DNA of 64,000 bases. Source: Branchiostoma floridae. Lineage: Eukaryota > Chordata > Leptocardii > Amphioxiformes > Branchiostomatidae. The position numbers were made by a program, and so were the translations under genes. Shown here piece by piece: positions 1 to 10,800 of the stretch. Location of the stretch: contig NC_049981.1 in assembly GCF_000003815.2 (NCBI RefSeq), forward strand, positions 28,794,917 through 28,858,916, written 5' to 3'. Numbering within the stretch: the first letter of the stretch is position 1; each line of letters begins with the position of its first letter. The notes beneath the pieces are model-generated. The model worked only from the letters and a program-made list of their open reading frames with translations, had not been told where the DNA came from and did not search any database.

Positions 1-3000
1 TGCCCAGGTAGAAGTTGATATCGTTCAAGGTTTTCAAAGTAGACACCAGATTTTAGACAAATGGTAGACAGTGGACTTCCTATTACTATGTACCATAAGT
101 TGAACCAGAATGGTGTGTCACAGTAACGACATATACGGTCTATAGTTAAAAACAGCAGAACAGATACTTCTCAGTCTAGTAGTGATAAGCAGTTGTGGGA
201 TGCTGGCATCCCATCACCTTACTCTCACAACAGTACAGCCCCTCTTCCCCGTACCAACACACATACACTAGAATCTCCTGTAAGGTTATCCCTGTAAAAC
301 TAACTCACGGGACATTGTGATTTGTGCAACTTAATCATCAATTGGAGCTCAGTGCAGCCCAAGTTGATGAGCCATGATTTTAAAACACAGTGTGACGGAG
401 AACACAACATTTTATGTTACATTTTCACAGCACGGAAATGATGACTTTTAGCAGCTTTACATATCAACTTTTGTAAAGAGATTAATTTCTTGGTATTGAC
501 GGTAGGAGAAATAGGAAGATTTGGTCACTTTTTGCATACCCATCCTTGTCTGCTAAAAAGATTTCTATCAACTATCTTTTTGTGAAAGACTACTTAAGGG
601 TAAAATCTTCTAGAAGACATACCTTGAAGAGTAAGACCACATTTTTTGAAAGGAAGACACTCCAATGCTGAGTTACAGAATTACTACAGGCAATCATTGG
701 TATGTAAACAGTGATAAAAGAGGGAGAGACAAATGCTGTACTGGACAAATCTGTGCCATCAACATGATTTAGACTTTTAAATTATTATCAGTATATCTAT
801 AGATAATAATGTATTCATGTCGATTAAAAGAGGAGTCTTGATTTTGAAATTACACTGATATTTCTAGTGGCAATTGGTCCAATAACTTAAGAAAATGACC
901 ACTGAGAAATGATTTCACGCTGTCAATAATGTTGGTGGTGTTTAAATATCACTGAAAAGGTCATGATCGCAGTTTGGTGAAGCAAGGTATGGTACATCGA
1001 TGACTGGTAAAATGACGAGGTATGGTATGGACAAGCCAATTAAAACAAACAACCATCTGCAATCAACATAACCCCATACCAGCTGTATGGTTCCCTTGGT
1101 TGTGGATGGTTAGCTGGCAAAATGGTTTGTACTTTGTAGTATTTAGTGACGGTGAGAAATCATTACAAAAGAATTCTTATTGAAATTACTGTATTGTAAT
1201 CATGGCTGTGAATGGTAGATTTGGTCTTAAATGATACATAAAGGTATCAGGAAGATGTCTCCTGAATGAGGATTAGGTAAAAAAAAGTAAGAAAACTGTT
1301 ATAAGGAGTATTTGGTAGAGATGAAAGTTTTTATGATGTATTCTCTATAGCTGAATCTTGATAGAGATAGACATTCTCCCAACTGTAAATATATCCACAA
1401 GCCACAAGTTTGTAAACAGCTTTTGTATATGTTTGTTACTTGACATTGTTGGTTAAATATGGTTTACCATTATCATTACTAACCAAGTTTGTAAACAATT
1501 AACAGTTGATGTTGTGCTGTTTTCTTCTGCTGTATGTTACAGATGTGATATCAAAATGTTATAGTGATAACCACCTTATCTGCAAACTGGTCAGATTGGG
1601 TGAATGTTGACCTGTTGAGAGGTCATCAGGGGGACTGGTATGCGAGTACATGATAACTTGTTTATCAGTTACGATTTGTTCCTATTTATCACATACTTAA
1701 GGTACACATTATGTAGAGAATGTTTTATCACTAGATTTCAAACTTACAGCATCAGAGGATGTGAAAGGGGGGTTGCTTTTGAGAATTTTTGATTTAAAAA
1801 AAATCCTTTCCCCAATGTGGCATTTAAAAATAAAGATTTCTGTAGCCATTGTTATATTTTTAAAAAAAAGAGGGGGGGAACAAAATGTGGTTTCCTGAAA
1901 GTTTGATAGAAAGGATGATTATGTATCACCTTTCATAGCCTCTGAAACACTTCCCAGTACCCTGGATGGTAACATGCGATTGCCATTCTGTGATATTACT
2001 TCCTAACCTGATAACTGGATGTCATGTTGTAAAGCCAAACACAAGAAAATGTCTCCTGTAGTGTATAAGGTCAAATGTCCATTGGTAAAAGTAATGTGCT
2101 TGATCCAGGTGTTGGGAAGAAATATTATTGGATTAATGTGGGGGACTTGAAGTAAGAAATGTTTTTCGTTCGGCCCCTTGTATAGCCATTTCAGTGATGC
2201 ATTGCCACACTGTCTTATTGAAATAGTTGTGAGATATTAAAGTTTTATCATGCTTCCATTTTCAAACCTTTGGTGTTTGTGTATTTCTTTGCAAGCTTAC
2301 TGGCAAAGATAATTATCTACTAATTGAGCCCAGAAGACTGACTCGACTTGAACACACAGTGGATGGTGGTTTAAAAGCGATATCTAGAGATTTAAGATAT
2401 TATTGCCATACAACGGGTTGTTTGTTTTGGGAGCTACCGTAATTATGTTGATCGCCAGGTGTCCCCATTGTCACGTGGAGGAGTCAAACTATCACATTAT
2501 TGGCAACAAATGTCGATAAAGAAAACAAGGTAATCTCTACATGTACTCTTCATCTGCATACAAAAATAACACCGCAGTGCTAATTTGATGGTTTTGATCC
2601 AAAAGTTGCATTTAGATCTTAAAATATTAACATAAAAAGACGGGAAGAAAGTCACCAAAGAAGTAGCAGTTTATGGTAACGTTACTTGAGAGGAGGACAT
2701 GCCATTGTCGTGCTAGTTTAGTCAGGTGCAACACAATGTGTTGGAACTAGGTCTTAGTTCGTGCGCACATGCACAGTTATTTTTGGCTCTTTATTTATCC
2801 GGATGGTAACATGTATCGGTACCGGCCTTCCGAATTCATCCGCTCACGATTGTTTGATATCGTACATAGTTAAACGATAACATGGATATTGTTTGATCAT
2901 GATATAACCGAAGTGCACCTGTTATTCTCCCATGAACAGACAAATACTAGTGCTGAATATGAGCGCACACGAAATGTGTGTGTATTAAAGAGTTGTGCGT

Positions 3001-3065
3001 GCGTGCGGAATTACTATGCACTTGAGCTCCATTCTTTTCTTAGAACGCACAGATGAACATGCAAC
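1..3065. other. No recognisable gene; possible 3' UTR of a gene to the left
   Basis: All six frames are broken by frequent stops and I find no splice-bounded coding block. The stretch is AT-rich. An ATTAAA at 2236-2241 is followed about 30 bp later by a GT-rich run (about 2267-2290), the arrangement expected of a metazoan cleavage/polyadenylation site. The first 2.2 kb could therefore be the 3' UTR of a plus-strand gene that begins outside the window. From 2260 to 3065 I see nothing specific. The small open frames that run into the gap at 3066 are open only because of the N run. Confidence 0.3.
2236..2241 (+). promoter_or_regulatory. Candidate polyadenylation signal ATTAAA
   Basis: ATTAAA followed by a GT-rich stretch (TTTGGTGTTTGTG near 2270-2282). 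It could end a transcript entering from the left. Weak by itself. Confidence 0.3.
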
Positions 3066-3705
3066 NNNNNNNNNNNNNNNNNNNNNNNNNNNNNNNNNNN
3101 NNNNNNNNNNNNNNNNNNNNNNNNNNNNNNNNNNNNNNNNNNNNNNNNNNNNNNNNNNNNNNNNNNNNNNNNNNNNNNNNNNNNNNNNNNNNNNNNNNNN
3201 NNNNNNNNNNNNNNNNNNNNNNNNNNNNNNNNNNNNNNNNNNNNNNNNNNNNNNNNNNNNNNNNNNNNNNNNNNNNNNNNNNNNNNNNNNNNNNNNNNNN
3301 NNNNNNNNNNNNNNNNNNNNNNNNNNNNNNNNNNNNNNNNNNNNNNNNNNNNNNNNNNNNNNNNNNNNNNNNNNNNNNNNNNNNNNNNNNNNNNNNNNNN
3401 NNNNNNNNNNNNNNNNNNNNNNNNNNNNNNNNNNNNNNNNNNNNNNNNNNNNNNNNNNNNNNNNNNNNNNNNNNNNNNNNNNNNNNNNNNNNNNNNNNNN
3501 NNNNNNNNNNNNNNNNNNNNNNNNNNNNNNNNNNNNNNNNNNNNNNNNNNNNNNNNNNNNNNNNNNNNNNNNNNNNNNNNNNNNNNNNNNNNNNNNNNNN
3601 NNNNNNNNNNNNNNNNNNNNNNNNNNNNNNNNNNNNNNNNNNNNNNNNNNNNNNNNNNNNNNNNNNNNNNNNNNNNNNNNNNNNNNNNNNNNNNNNNNNN
3701 NNNNN
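3066..3705. other. Assembly gap (640 N)
   Basis: Run of N. It lies directly 5' of the prokineticin-like exons and probably hides that gene's first exon(s), and it ends inside a MITE whose right half is at 3706-3783. Confidence 0.99.
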
Positions 3706-3783
3706 CTCCCCTAGCGTACTCTTGACTCTATTTGTCCAATTTCGACAATTAGACCATCAAACCACGGAGCCTGGTAGAGGCTA
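3706..3783. mobile_element. Right half of a TAG...CTA MITE
   Basis: This 78-bp stretch aligns well with the right half of the complete element at 46074-46236. Shared landmarks are the run from TAGCGTACT through GACTCTATTTGTCC, then ATTAGACCA, and the terminal AGCCTGGTAGAGGCTA. The left half would be in the adjacent gap. Confidence 0.75.
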
Positions 3784-3970
3784 TGCGACATATACGATAT
3801 AACGTTACCGCTGTCGCGCTCGGTCATACAAAATCGTACAATAGCCCAAAGTAACAGTGAGTGTTCTTGTGTGCAATACTGCCCTTAAGATGCCCACTGT
3901 TCTTCCTTGTGTAATGCTACAGTACAGAACAGAATAAAAGTTTGACTCTCCGTTTTTCCCCCCTCTTCAG

Positions 3971-5127
3971 GCCAAGATCTGCCAGGATGATTCCGAGTGC
4001 GATCCCGACGAGTGCTGCACTCGTGGCAACCTTCTCCTCATTAGGGTAAGGCATAAAACAACGAGTTTTAGTAGCTTTCCTTTAGGCCACAGCAAGTAAA
4101 TTTTATGGATGACATCAACACGCGCATTAATTTTTGCCTGATTTCAGAAAAAAACAAGAATTTCTTTTCTTCGGAGATGGTCAACATGACGAGGAAGTAC
4201 CAAAATGTGCAAATATGTTGTGTTGTAAGCTAATGGTTGTACATGTGTACTTGTAGAAGTGACACTAGCCAGATAGCCATGACTTTAGTTGTAGAAGTGA
4301 AACTAAACATTTGGTTTGACAGTTGTAAAAGTGACCACAATATGGAAGCCATGAGTGTTGTTGCCATGTTGGTAAGTGATACCAGTCTACCACACTAGTG
4401 TCACCTTTAATACACTAGTTCACGTCTTGAATGCAGAAATGAATGCCTTGTAGGCTGTGATACGATATGTTTCGTCACTTCAATGCTTTTTCTACGTTTA
4501 TATTGCATATATTTGGAAAATGTAGTCATCTTGTTTTTTCTCACCCATCTTGTTTTTTGTTGCCCTATCGCACTATTTTTGCAGTCTGCAGAGGATGTCA
4601 TCCATAAAATTTACTTGCTGTGGCCTTATTTAAAAAAAAAACATGCGACATAACAAAATTTATGAATAGGTATAGTAAGTGCGCTTAGTGGTTAGGCCAT
4701 TGGGCGCGGCACGGATTCAATCACTGGCTCGACGTTCTTTCCTTGGTAAAGGCACATAACTGTGGCGACGTCTATGCTCAGCCTTGGTGTAAACTTGCGT
4801 TGTGGGAGAGGGTTTCTGTTAAAATTTTGCTTTTTGCACCATCATCTAGTATAAATATATACTAGATTCCCTTGGACTTTTTCTGAACTACTTGAATTTT
4901 TCTAATATCTCCCGGATTCTTATTTGCCTTTTGACTGTCTTCTCTAGGAGTGCTTCAGGTACGCTCAGGTTGACGAGGACTGCCACACTGGCGACTACTC
5001 TCTAGTCGGCTACTGCCCATGCGCAGCCGGCTTGTACTGCGAAGACGCCGGCAACAGCGGCTTCGTCGACTTCTTCGCCGGGGACGGATGGTGCAAGCCC
5101 GTGCCCGCCGACCAGATACCCGCCTAA
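3971..5127 (+). CDS. Secreted ten-cysteine protein, prokineticin/colipase-like (5' end missing)
   Basis: Two exons are visible: 3971-4045 (acceptor CTCTTCAG, donor GTAAGG) and 4948-5127 (acceptor TTCTCTAG, stop TAA). Both are phase 0 and give 84 residues. The residues form C-x5-C-x4-CC-x10-C-x9-C-x10-C-x1-C-x5-C-x17-C, ten cysteines. The CC pair, the CPC trio followed by GLYC, and the acidic segments match the colipase-fold family that includes prokineticins, astakines and dickkopf C-terminal domains. Such proteins are usually short, secreted and disulphide-rich and act as ligands; a function here is inference only. No signal peptide exon is seen; it is expected upstream, probably in the gap at 3066-3705. 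The intron holds a Harbinger-type MITE and a SINE. Family assignment rests on cysteine spacing alone, so an unrelated lancelet cysteine-rich protein is possible. Confidence 0.7.
4085..4625. mobile_element. PIF/Harbinger-type MITE with perfect 29-bp inverted repeats
   Basis: A 541-bp element whose ends begin GGCCACAGCAAGTAAATTTT. The two terminal inverted repeats are identical over 29 bp. It is flanked by TTA on both sides (4082-4084 and 4626-4628). A three-base TTA/TAA duplication with GG-starting termini is the PIF/Harbinger signature. No transposase frame is present, so it is non-autonomous. It lies in the intron of the prokineticin-like gene. Confidence 0.85.
4673..4860 (+). mobile_element. 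tRNA-derived SINE
   Basis: The head resembles a tRNA: an A-box-like TTAGTGGTTAGG near 4685-4696 and a B-box-like GGATTCAATCAC at 4713-4724, separated as in a pol III promoter. It is followed by a body with CCTTGGTAAAGGCAC (from 4741), a segment typical of SINEs in marine deuterostomes. The 3' end is uncertain. Confidence 0.6.
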
Positions 5128-5190
5128 ACGGGCGCAGGAAAAATGCTTTTGGAAATTACGTTTCCAAGCTAATCACCATTAAAGGTTAAC

Positions 5191-5217
5191 CAAGGAGGTT
5201 AATTTTTAACCTCCTTG
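5191..5217. repeat. Nano-palindrome, 27 bp, with 7-bp direct repeats
   Basis: Two perfect 12-bp arms, CAAGGAGGTTAA and its complement, surround a TTT loop. The palindrome is flanked on both sides by GGTTAAC (5184-5190 and 5218-5224). It lies in the 3' flank of the prokineticin-like gene. Three further copies are at 23108, 39959 and 54739. The structure looks like a very small transposon insertion with a 7-bp target duplication. Confidence 0.7.
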
Positions 5218-7059
5218 GGTTAACGAATAGCATAGCGTGCGTGTGTCTTCATTGTAGCAACGTGTTGAATTGTTGTATTGCCTTGTTTGACCAAGGACGT
5301 TATATGAGGAGTTTGACGTTATACTTTTCTTTTCTCTTCTTCCATAGATACTTGTATTTCATCAGCTTAGCAAATCAACATATAATGGGTTCTTCGCTAT
5401 ACTTCAAAGGGACTGCCGGGTTGTTATGTAAAAATGCGCTTTACTGGTTTAATAGGCAAACACCCGGAAAAGTCACCATGGATTAAAAACGCCACGTAGC
5501 GATCAAGTATATCAAAGCAGTACTCCATGCAAGCACCATAGCTAACACTTTGTTGCAGTGCTTCAATCAACTGTTAGAAGTCGCTTTTGATTCACGCTCG
5601 TTTACCTTGGTAATTTTATAACACCTGTAGTCGTAAGTACTGCTAATAATTGTTGTGTTGTAGAGTGTTCTAATTATCGATTGATAAGTTTAACTTTATA
5701 GGCAGATGTGTCAATAACTATGTTCTATGGTCTGGAAACAAAAGCATAAAGCTTAGAATTAGCCCGGTAACATCACATAACACATTATCAAAATCGGGAA
5801 TAAGCATTATGTTTCATTAAAGAAGTTGTCCCTGAGCAGACGAGAACAGATGAGACCAGATGATGATAGTGGCCTTTTGCGACTTCCCAGTTTCTCGAAA
5901 TGATGAACATTTGGCAATTTGATGGTCCCCTTTGCCACTTTTATTACCCGAAACGGTACTGCTACTAAGGCCGTGATAGGGTATGTAGTCCAGACTTTTG
6001 ATATGTGAAAATATACAAGAATGTATCTTAGGCTTTGTGCTGGTGAAACCTTTCCCCGGTAGCCCAAGACATCTTTTCATACATGTTAAATAACATTTAC
6101 TACACTTGCTGACATAAATATAATTATTTTAGGTGCTGTGCGAGCATCCTGTATATAATGGTACAGATTGATATCAACACAAAGAAATCATATCAACAAT
6201 TGCTTTATTAGGTTCTCAGTCATCAAAAAGTTCTTGTTGCAACAATGTGTTAGCTTGGTGAGTTCCAACATGCCCAAACACTCATCAATTATGATAGTAG
6301 TGATGGGAGAATTTTAAGTGGTCATCATGAGGCATTCTTCATCAAATCTTCTACAAATACTTCAATTTGAGGTTTTCAGGAATTACTAGTAGCCATTATG
6401 ATAGCAAGCAACGTCCTCTAGCTATAGGATCCAGCCTGTGAATTATGGATTTTACATATTTTAATGTACCTTTAATCTTTTGATCACAAGACACTTCAAT
6501 ATATCTTCTCTGTCAATAAAGTAGTGGCATTATTAATGACACACTTAATATCTGTATAAATCTCAGCCTTGACAAGACCATTATCTGAATTTGCAAAAAG
6601 GAATCAGGTTTTTATCATTAAGAGCACATTGTCAAGTTCCATATCTTACTGCACACTGCCACAAAAATGTTGCACTTGATAATCATGATCGCATATTAAA
6701 AAATAGCAATGATTTAGTACCTTAGATTCAATTCATAAACTCCAAGTTACTAGTACTTCTTGGTTTTGTCCATCGAGACTTTCTACCAACTCCATCATAG
6801 ATGTAGTGGTAATTACTAATTAGTGTCTAACATACCAGACTAAACAGACTGTCTATCTAACATCCGTGAATAGCTTCATCAGGTTGGCAATTATTCATAT
6901 AGTAAGGTTCTTTTAGCACAACCAGAAAATAACTTACATCCAACGTTTCAGGTAGATCAGACACCATAATCAGGCTGAATAACGGGAACTACTTCTTGCT
7001 GCTACAATAGCCGATGAAGGTGGCCGTTTCCCCCTCCCCCAGAAAAACCCGAAAAGGGA

Positions 7060-7159
7060 NNNNNNNNNNNNNNNNNNNNNNNNNNNNNNNNNNNNNNNNN
7101 NNNNNNNNNNNNNNNNNNNNNNNNNNNNNNNNNNNNNNNNNNNNNNNNNNNNNNNNNNN
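7060..7159. other. Assembly gap (100 N)
   Basis: Exactly 100 N, a conventional scaffold gap of unknown true size. Confidence 0.99.
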
Positions 7160-7574
7160 TATATGAGACTGTCTATCTAGTTTATGGTTCTAGTTCTACA
7201 ACCCTTTTCAGATCCAAAGTTGGAAGCATAGCACCACACACATAGCAAAGTTCATAACAAGCTGTCAGGAATCACAACTGTAGCCAGAGTTAAGCCAAAT
7301 TTAAGCATCTGAGTATTCATTATGCAGCACGAGAGCATCCCCTCCCTCACAAAATATGCATAGTCTCTAACGCACAGTTTGTCCTACTAAAAGTATGATA
7401 TTACTAATATCTACATCATGTTCTATCTACTGCACCATCTTATAATATGGAAAGAAGCTAGAACTTAAAACAACTAACACTGGACATTGCAAGGACAGTA
7501 ATCAAGATATTGGCTATAATCAATAGTTGCCCAAATTCTACTGACCAATAAACAGCCCAACAAAATGTCAGATG

Positions 7575-7668
7575 TGCCAAAAAGTAGTTAATCAAGCATG
7601 CAACTGGATATGATTTTGGAAACGGTTTTAAAATCATATCCAGTTGCTTGAGTAACTGCTATTTGGCA
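7575..7668. repeat. Hairpin-forming inverted repeat
   Basis: TGCCAAAAAGTAGTTAATCA on the left pairs imperfectly with TGAGTAACTGCTATTTGGCA on the right. The inner arms CAACTGGATATGATTTT pair with AAAATCATATCCAGTTG. A related sequence (CAGTTGCTTGAGTAA, then a GGGATGTC box) recurs near 22848-22895, so this is probably a MITE remnant. Confidence 0.55.
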
Positions 7669-7722
7669 TATCTTATTACCTGGATGTCTAATCTTCAATG
7701 ACAAAAAAGTCCAATGCTAGTC

Positions 7723-7728
7723 TTTATT
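7723..7728 (-). promoter_or_regulatory. MTTP: Candidate polyadenylation signal of MTTP
   Basis: TTTATT on the plus strand, AATAAA on the MTTP strand, about 145 bp beyond the MTTP stop codon. It would give a short 3' UTR. Not otherwise tested. Confidence 0.45.
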
Positions 7729-7872
7729 TAATACCTTTTAGATGTATCTAAAAATCCAAATACATTTTGGGTGTACATATCAGAGACAGATGAATTTTTT
7801 ATAATCTTACAGAGAAGTTCCAAACGACAACTGTAGCTGCACTAGTTAGCACATGAGAAGTATCCATCCTAT

Positions 7873-10800
7873 CTAGTCTTCAGAAAACATGGCTCGACAT
7901 TGAGCATTGTTCTGCCCTGTGAAAAGCGGGAACGATTTCTCTGGGATGCTTCTTGTCCGCTCTCGTTTTAACCGGAACTTGGCATCTTTACCAGGCACTT
8001 TTTCGTATAAAGATATATTTCTCCTGAAAAAGAGAAGACAAAAAGTTTTTAAACACTTCATTCTCACCATTGACACTGATCTTCTTAAAGTGTTTAAGTC
8101 CACACAAGGAATACAAAGGAATTGGTCACTTTTGATACCTTAAATGAGTCAAGTGCATATCTATACCATCAATAACCCTTAGAAGTATTTAGCAAGTGGC
8201 AGCACACAGCTGAAAGGGCTAGTCACCATACTATGATTATATAAACAGAGCAGCAGTTTGATAGGCTACACCATGTAAAACTAAACAATGTATATCTGCC
8301 TGAAAATGTTACATCAATTGTCAACTCACTTGTATTGGAAGGCTTTTTGCTCCATCTGTAGACACATGGTAAACGGCATGTCTGAGAAGTCCACTGACGT
8401 GGTGAAGTCGATGGTGGCCTCAGCCTCAGCGGACAGGTCCACTCCAACCTTCACCAGGGGGGAGTCCACCGTGGCTGACCCCTTCACAACCAGAGCACCA
8501 CTAGTGGGAGGGGCAGAGGAGAAATGTGAATGGGAAAGTCCTCTACAAAAGCACACAGCCAGGGTTGTACAGAAATGTCCAAAGATAAATAGATATGGAC
8601 AGTAAGAATCCTTAGAGCTACATGTATTCTATGACAAGAAAACGTCTAGATGTAGATGAGGCATTGAAAATCATTATGTTTCTAGCTTTGTGCTAGAATA
8701 AGAGAGATATCATTTGCTTTAAATTTGGAAAAAACCTAGACATTTAGAATTTCTCCCATTTCATATTTTGTGGTATGGGAAGTTTCAACATATCAAAACT
8801 GTGTTGACTGACTTGTTGGAGACGAGTGTGACGGAGGCTCTGTTCCACAGACTGATGTCTACACTGCCCCCCAGCTCCACAGAGACGCCTCCCTGGAAGG
8901 TAGACTCTACCACAACACCGGACTGGAGGTGGTGGATCTGGAAACAATGACAAACTATAAATCAGCATGCCATAGTGCAATATACTGTAAATGCAGAAAT
9001 GTTCGCGGTGGATTAATGTTCGCGGTTTTCACGGCGGCCGCTTCACCACCGCGAACATTTTTCCATAACAGTAAGAGACTGCAGTGCATGGTGCTACCGC
9101 GAAATTAAAACCATTTTCCCACTACCGCGAAATTAAATCCCCGCGAACTTAAATGCATTTACAGTACTGAGCTTCATGAATTGTTATTTTTGAATGGGCA
9201 GGCCGGATCAGAGCAGGCAGACAGGCTTGATTGTACATAGTACTGATATACATAAATATGCTCACACGTTGCAGCCCTTCTAGCAGTCAATTTTAACTAA
9301 CAACTTTGCATCAACTAACTGGGAACATAAGGACAGAAAGCCACTTAACCTCCCCAGTGGATTCCCACATTTACTAGACATGTTTCTTAGCTTTACCCAT
9401 TCTTCTGGCAATGATAATATCTAACTTGATTGAAAGGTATGAAATATAAGAAATACCAGTGGTACCAGTACTTAGTTAGCAGCATTTGTTTCTTACACAT
9501 GTATAAGTAATGCTAGTTCACCTTTATTCGCAGGGTAACCTAAATCCGTTCTACCTAAAAACAGGATATTTAGACTGTATTTAGAAATATCACGTAGATG
9601 GACGATGGTTTCAAATTGCTTTTTTTTTCAATGTAATGCAGTTTGAGACCACCATCAGTTGACTTTCTATCCCGAAATACACTGGTGTTAGATACAACGG
9701 ATAAAGGTTAACTCGCGAATAAAGGTCAAGTAGCGTTAACCACTTCCCCTTGTTGCCAAGCCTGACCTGAAAGTGATCCTGCATGAGAACAATCCCAGTC
9801 ACAGCAGACATGCGCACACCGGAGTAGGACCAGGCCGCGGCCATCAGCTCAGCCTGCCCGGCAAACAGCTTGAAGGGCCGGACCTGGACGTCCATGAGAA
9901 TGAGGCCCATCCCTCCGCTGGCCGACGCCTCCTCATCTTCTGCCTCCTCCCCCATCATAGCCTCCAGACCTTCAGCTTCAAGAGCAACCTGACAAAGACG
10001 ACAGGAGGAATCAAACTGTGAAGTATTGAGAGAGTACAGCTTTAAGAGAGTACAGCTACTGGTTTGTTTCCTCCATATGCTTGTATTCTGTAGTTTAAAT
10101 GCAGTTTGAAGGGAAGCTTTCAGGAATAAACATTGCCTCGTCTCATCTATCTCTCAGTTCATGTATGACTGTTTGGGTGCCACAGAAGATCTGGCAAACA
10201 GTTTTCTTCACCCTTCTCAATTTTCTGTTTTTCTTAGTTTCCCTTCCTCTATGTTCCAATGCCCACTCCCCTAACCCTAAACCTAACATAGGGGTGTTGG
10301 AATGTAGGGTACCAGTGTTGGAACATAGCAGACTCCTCATACTTTGTAGGCTCTACAGCTGCCCCCCTCCCCACAAATTGCCTGCACCCACCTGTAGGAT
10401 CTGTATAGAATTGTCCTGGCCATGCAGGAACACGTCCATGTTGGAACGCCGCATCAAGGCCGACTTGGCAAACTCAATAAACAGTCCGTAGGTGGCGACA
10501 GCATTCAGCGTGTCTGCCATGATGTTGGAGTATGCAGCAGACAGACCATTTTGTGCCAGCGTGTAGTAATTGGCTGCCGTGACGTCCTTCAGCACCTCTT
10601 GGATCACAACACTAAGAACACATGCAAGGAAATAAACAGCTCAGTACAGTATATGTTTCACAGACAGACCATTTTGTGCTAGTGTGTAGTAATTGGCTGC
10701 CGTGACGTCCTTCAGGACCTCTTGGATCACAACACTAAGGACACATGTGAGGAAATAAACAGCTCAGTACAGTATATGTTTCACAATTTAAACCAGTAGA

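Larger units (their letters stand above)
5225..7872. other. Intergenic / 3' UTR interval
   Basis: Converging 3' ends of the prokineticin-like gene (+) and MTTP (-). No protein-like frame was recognised. It holds AATAAA at 6515-6520 on the plus strand (possible distal poly(A) site of the prokineticin-like gene), a 100-N gap, a hairpin at 7575-7668, and the candidate MTTP poly(A) signal at 7723-7728. Confidence 0.5.

Noticed and set aside
2995-3802. Two open frames of about 240-250 codons
   Set aside because: They are open only because the 640-N gap has no stops; the readable ends show no protein similarity.
4685-4724. Possible tRNA gene
   Set aside because: A- and B-box-like motifs are present, but the sequence does not fold into a full cloverleaf and continues into a SINE body.
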